From Inia geoffrensis (lineage: Eukaryota; Chordata; Mammalia; Artiodactyla; Iniidae), in contig JAZAQT010000348.1 in the NCBI GenBank assembly GCA_036417435.1, forward strand, positions 124,001 through 188,000: 64,000 nt of DNA, read 5' to 3'. A model generated the notes under the pieces. That model saw only the letters and a program-made list of their open reading frames with translations, made no database searches and was not told the DNA's origin. Shown piece by piece: positions 61,127 to 64,000 of this stretch. The position numbers and the translations under genes were made by a program. Every line of letters begins with the position of its first letter. Positions within the stretch are counted from its first letter, which is position 1.

Positions 61127-61612
61127 ATGGGTGGAGCACTAAATGATCTCACTAACTCTGGTCAGTTAGAGGCAGCGAGACACATATCCCCGCATATCAC
61201 TTATGTGTGCAGTCTACATAGGGACACAAAGGAAGCTAGTAAAGAAGGGAAACACAGGTTCACAAAGGGAAGAAAGAAGCGAGGAGTTCGAACAGCGGGA
61301 GATTGGAGACCGGGGAAGGGTGAATTACGAGAGTGGGATTCACAGAAAAAACATCTAACCTATCAAAAAGTGCTCATCAAGGGCGACTCACCCGAAAGAA
61401 CATGGGACGCTACAGAATATTCCTCGATAAACTAACAGGGCAAAGAATCCGAAACCCGGCAGGTAGAGCTATGTTTGAAATTGCATCAAGGGGCTGTAGA
61501 GCTGAAAGAGACGCAACATTGTATATAAACTCTGCTGAAAGGGAAAACAACTGTTCAATGACAAGGCAAGTAAGTGCTTAAGAAATGCCCACATTCTTAC
61601 CTCAGGTCTCTG

Positions 61613-61620
61613 TGACGTCA
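61613..61620. promoter_or_regulatory. CRE palindrome TGACGTCA, C'4
   Basis: Same site in the fourth C' monomer. Confidence 0.35.
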
Positions 61621-62075
61621 GCTGGTGTCAGACCCCTGGAGCCTCAGCAGGCCTGTGTCCCGCGGCTGGAGGATGCTGCTGCTGTTCTCCCCTGCGTGGT
61701 ACGAAAATCTCCTGATCCAACATGGCCCTCCTGCAGGTAAGCACAGCCGGATGCACCCAAATGATGGTGGAACAGCTGAGAGGGAAGGGTTGTGAAGAAA
61801 CCGGATCTCCACAGCTCCTGCTAGGCAAGTTCCGAGCACCAGCTCACTTCATTAGCGTCGCCGCACCTGCGAACCACGGCACCCTCTGAGTAGCCCACTT
61901 GCAAGGCTTGCGATATGCCTGGGGTGGGGCAGTGCAGGTGAAGGGGCAGGAGGTGAGCCTACAAAAGGCCAGGTGTGTGTGTTTAGCCACGTTAGACTCC
62001 CCATGTCCAATCCAACACCGGGAACCCCGCTAAGGCTTTCTTTCCCCACGTTCGCAGAGACGACACGGTGCAGTG

Positions 62076-62089
62076 CTGCCGCCTCGTGG
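62076..62089 (-). promoter_or_regulatory. CTCF-like core, C'4
   Basis: CCACGAGGCGGCAG; the C'2/C'3 change is absent. Confidence 0.6.
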
Positions 62090-62655
62090 CACACTGCCGT
62101 AACAATCTTACCAACTGTGCTCAAGGGCACCTATCATCCACAAGGCCTACGGCCTGCGGCTTTGGAGACACAACCCTGCCCTGAAGAAATATCCTGGCCT
62201 AGGTCATCTGAAACAAATTCAAATCAGGCCCGACATTGAGGCAGGAACCTTTCCAGAACTCAGTGGTACTCACCCGCGCGTTTTAGAAAACAGCACATTC
62301 AAAAGAAAAGATGCTCAGGATCTGTCCTGATTAGAGAGTGCAAAGAAAGCTAGACGAGGTGTTCCCTGGCTGCAGTCCTCTCAAACGCTAAAAGCGTAAG
62401 TGCTCAAGAGGGCATGCCAAAAAGAGAAGCCAGCTATTGCTGTTGGTGGGATTGTAAATCGCTAACAGCCGGTAAGAGGAACAGTAGGCAAATTCCTTAC
62501 CAAACTAAACACTGTAGGTACCACGAGATTCGGCCACCCCACTGCAGGTCGTATAACCAGAGACTAGCATCATTGGAAGGAAGCACTTGCACCCAAGCAG
62601 TCCTTATCGTTCCCATGACCGCGGCCAAGACAAAGGAACGAACGGAATGGGGAGC

Positions 62656-62666
62656 GGGGGGGGGGG
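62656..62666 (+). repeat. G11 tract, end of C'4
   Basis: Homopolymer of 11 G; it accounts for the 6619-bp length of Q4. Confidence 0.85.
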
Positions 62667-62753
62667 TGAATGGAGAAAGATGTTCTGCTACCTACGCACC
62701 CTCGACCACCACTCAGCCACAGAACAAAATGAACCCATACTCGTTGCAGCAGC

Positions 62754-64000
62754 ATGGGTGGAGCAGTAGGTGATCTCATAAATTCTGATCAATAAGAGGC
62801 AGTAAGACACATATCCCAGGATATCACACTTTAGTCTGCCATCTAAATGCGGATACTAAGGAAGCTAGTACGCAAAGGAAACACAGGTTCACAAAGGGAA
62901 GAAAGAAGCCTGGATTTCCCTGAGGGGGAAACTGGAGGCCGGGCAAGGGTGAAGTAGGAGGTCGGGATACACGGAAACACGCCTCATGTATCAAAAAGTG
63001 CTCATCAAGGGCGACCCACCTGAAAGCACAGGGAACGCTATGAAATATTCCTCAATAAACGAAGAGTGCAAAGAATCCGAAACCCTAAGGGTATAGCTAC
63101 GTGTATAATTGCATCAAGTGGCTTTACAACTCAAACAGACGCAATATTGTACATGAACTAGGCTGCAATGGAGAAGTACTGTACAGTGACAAGGCAAGTA
63201 AGGGGGTAAGAAATGCCTACTCTGTTACCTCAGGCCTCTGTGATGTCGTTACCACGGTAACGCCCCTGGAGGCTAGGCAGGCCTGGGTCCCACGGCAGGA
63301 GAATTCTGCTGCTGAGGCAACAAGGGAAGAGGACGTGCCACCTGACAAGCGGCACCTCGGGCCACTATTGACCATTCTCCCCTGCGTGGTACCACAATCT
63401 CCCGATCCAACGTGGCCCTCCTACAGGTAAGCAAAGCCTGGTGCACCCAAATGAGGGTGGATCAGCAGAGAGGGAAGAGCGGTGAAGAAGCCGGATCTCC
63501 ACAGCTCCTGCTCGGCAGGGTTCCACCTCCAGCCCACTTCATTAGAGTCGCCCCACCTGCGAACCGCGGCACCCTCCAAATAGCCCACTTGCAAGGCTTG
63601 TGATATGCCAGGGGTGGGGCAGTGCAGGTTAAGGGGCAGGAGGTGAGCCTACAAAAGCCCAGGGGTGTGTGTTTAGCCACGTTCGACTCCCCATGTCCAG
63701 TCCAACACCGGGAACCCCGCCAAGGCTTTCTTTCCCCACCTTACCAGAGACAACACGGAGCAGTGCTGCCCCCTCGTGGTACACTGCCGTAACAATCTTA
63801 CCAACTGTGCTGGAAAGCACCTATCATCCAAAAAGCCTATGGCCTGCGGCTTTGCAGACACAACCCTGCCCTCAAGAAATACCCTGGACTAGGTAATCTG
63901 AAATGAATCCAAATCAGGCCCGACTCTCAGGCAGAAACCTTTCAAGACCTCAGTGGTAGTCACCCGCGTTTTAGAAAACAGCACATTCAAATGAAAAGAT
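62754..64000 (+). repeat. Partial tetramer unit Q5 (D5, truncated by window end)
   Basis: First 1247 bp of a D monomer. It carries more private changes than D1-D4: TCAATAAGAGG near 62792, GGCTTTACAAC near 63122, GGCTGCAATGG near 63164, CCACCTTACCAG near 63738, GTGCTGGAAAGC near 63811 and GACTAGGTAATCTG near 63894. Confidence 0.92.
62754..64000 (+). repeat. Monomer D5, partial (1247 bp)
   Basis: D copy cut by the window end. It is the most divergent of the five D monomers. Confidence 0.92.
63766..63779 (-). promoter_or_regulatory. CTCF-like core, D5
   Basis: CCACGAGGGGGCAG; intact although D5 is otherwise the most changed D copy. Confidence 0.65.

Larger units (their letters stand above)
56135..62753 (+). 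repeat. Tetramer HOR unit Q4 (D4-A'4-B'4-C'4), 6619 bp
   Basis: One base shorter than the other tetramers because the G-tract at its end has 11 bases. A'4 has CTACACGTAAGC where other A' copies have CTACAGGTAAGC, which destroys the donor-like AG|GT context near 58425. Confidence 0.93.
61127..62753 (+). repeat. Monomer C'4, 1627 bp
   Basis: C' copy with AGAGCTGAAAGAG near 61500 (C-like), AGTAAGTGCTTAAG near 61570 and the shortest G-tract (11). Confidence 0.93.
1..64000 (+). repeat. Macrosatellite array with higher-order repeat structure
   Basis: The whole window is head-to-tail copies of a 1.62-1.69 kb monomer. The 20-bp landmark GCAGCAGCATGGGTGGAGCA recurs at intervals of 1619-1690 bp, giving 39 monomer starts between 69 and 62754. 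Every copy is in the same orientation, with no inverted copies, spacer or unique sequence. Monomers fall into classes A, B, C and D. A and C lack a 60-bp block that B and D carry. Same-class copies differ by scattered single-base changes; different classes differ clearly but align along their whole length. The unit start used here, the ATGG of the landmark, is an arbitrary phase. I do not recognise the monomer as a named satellite family. Both ends of the array lie outside the window. Confidence 0.97.
36100..64000 (+). repeat. Right domain: tetrameric HOR (D-A'-B'-C', 6620 bp)
   Basis: Four full units and the first 1247 bp of a fifth are present. Monomer spacings repeat as 1683, 1619, 1690 and 1628 bp; the last C' is 1627 because its G-tract is one base shorter. 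Corresponding positions are exactly 6620 bp apart across the first four D starts (36275, 42895, 49515, 56135). Units differ by only a handful of single-base changes, so this domain looks more recently homogenised than the left one. Confidence 0.95.

Noticed and set aside
1..64000. Centromeric alphoid-type satellite with CENP-B boxes
   Set aside because: The monomer is ten times the usual 171 bp and I found no TTCGTTGGAAACGGGA-like box; CATTGGAAGGAAGC is not a match.
1..64000. CRISPR array or bacterial repeat region
   Set aside because: The repeats are kilobase-sized and contiguous with no unique spacers. There are no bacterial genes, and features are eukaryotic in style.
1..64000. Ribosomal DNA or another tandem RNA gene array
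   Set aside because: No segment resembles 18S, 5.8S, 28S, 5S or snRNA core sequences. Change is spread over the whole monomer with no strongly conserved gene-like core.
1..64000. Cetacean common satellite or another named ~1.6-kb mammalian satellite
   Set aside because: The length is similar, but I cannot match the sequence from memory. A database search with one A and one B monomer would decide, and naming it without one would be a guess.

Overview
The window is one uninterrupted, head-to-tail tandem repeat: a macrosatellite with higher-order repeat (HOR) structure. The basic monomer is about 1.62-1.69 kb. Thirty-nine monomer starts can be placed with the landmark GCAGCAGCATGGGTGGAGCA, the first at 69 and the last at 62754, all on the same strand and with no unique sequence between them. 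I see no credible protein-coding gene, rRNA, tRNA, transposon insertion or CRISPR array. The open reading frames present are short and overlap on both strands. They open and close through single-base changes between copies, as expected for non-coding satellite DNA. The pattern indicates a eukaryotic chromosome, most likely vertebrate and probably mammalian; the species cannot be named from this sequence.

There are four monomer classes. A and C are 'short' (1619-1628 bp). B and D are 'long' (1683-1690 bp) and carry an extra 60-bp block. The left domain (1 to about 36,100) is a three-monomer HOR, A-B-C, of about 4.93 kb. It is interrupted between 11,547 and 21,476 by two-monomer units of 3310 bp, two of which end in C/A hybrid monomers. 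The right domain (about 36,100 to the end) is a four-monomer HOR, D-A'-B'-C', of 6620 bp: four complete, nearly identical copies plus the start of a fifth. The switch lies inside the last left-domain C monomer, between 36,039 and 36,151. The lengths fit exactly if the trimer is the tetramer lacking D: 6620 minus 1683 (D) minus 7 (G-tract) minus 1 (one base in B') equals 4929. The hybrids fit a further one-monomer loss.

The most interesting element occurs once in every monomer, at a fixed place and always in the same orientation (minus strand): a 14-bp sequence closely matching the CTCF core. It reads CCACGAGGCGGCAG in B and C, CCACGAGGGGGCAG in D, and CCACGAGGCGGCCG or a near variant in A. 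That gives 39 co-oriented candidate CTCF sites in 64 kb, one per about 1.65 kb. This is the organisation of the X-linked macrosatellites DXZ4 and ICCE, which bind CTCF and anchor long-range contacts of the inactive X chromosome. My leading interpretation is a CTCF-binding, DXZ4-like architectural macrosatellite. The motif array is read directly; the functional and chromosomal assignment is inference.

Other regular signals are a TATATAAA box in A and C, a perfect CRE palindrome (TGACGTCA) only in C', CAG|GTAAGC donor-like sites in A, C and D, a CTTTCTTTCCCCAG acceptor-like site only in B, AATAAA hexamers in B and D, and an 11-13 base G-tract at every C/D junction. These would allow transcription of the array but do not prove it.
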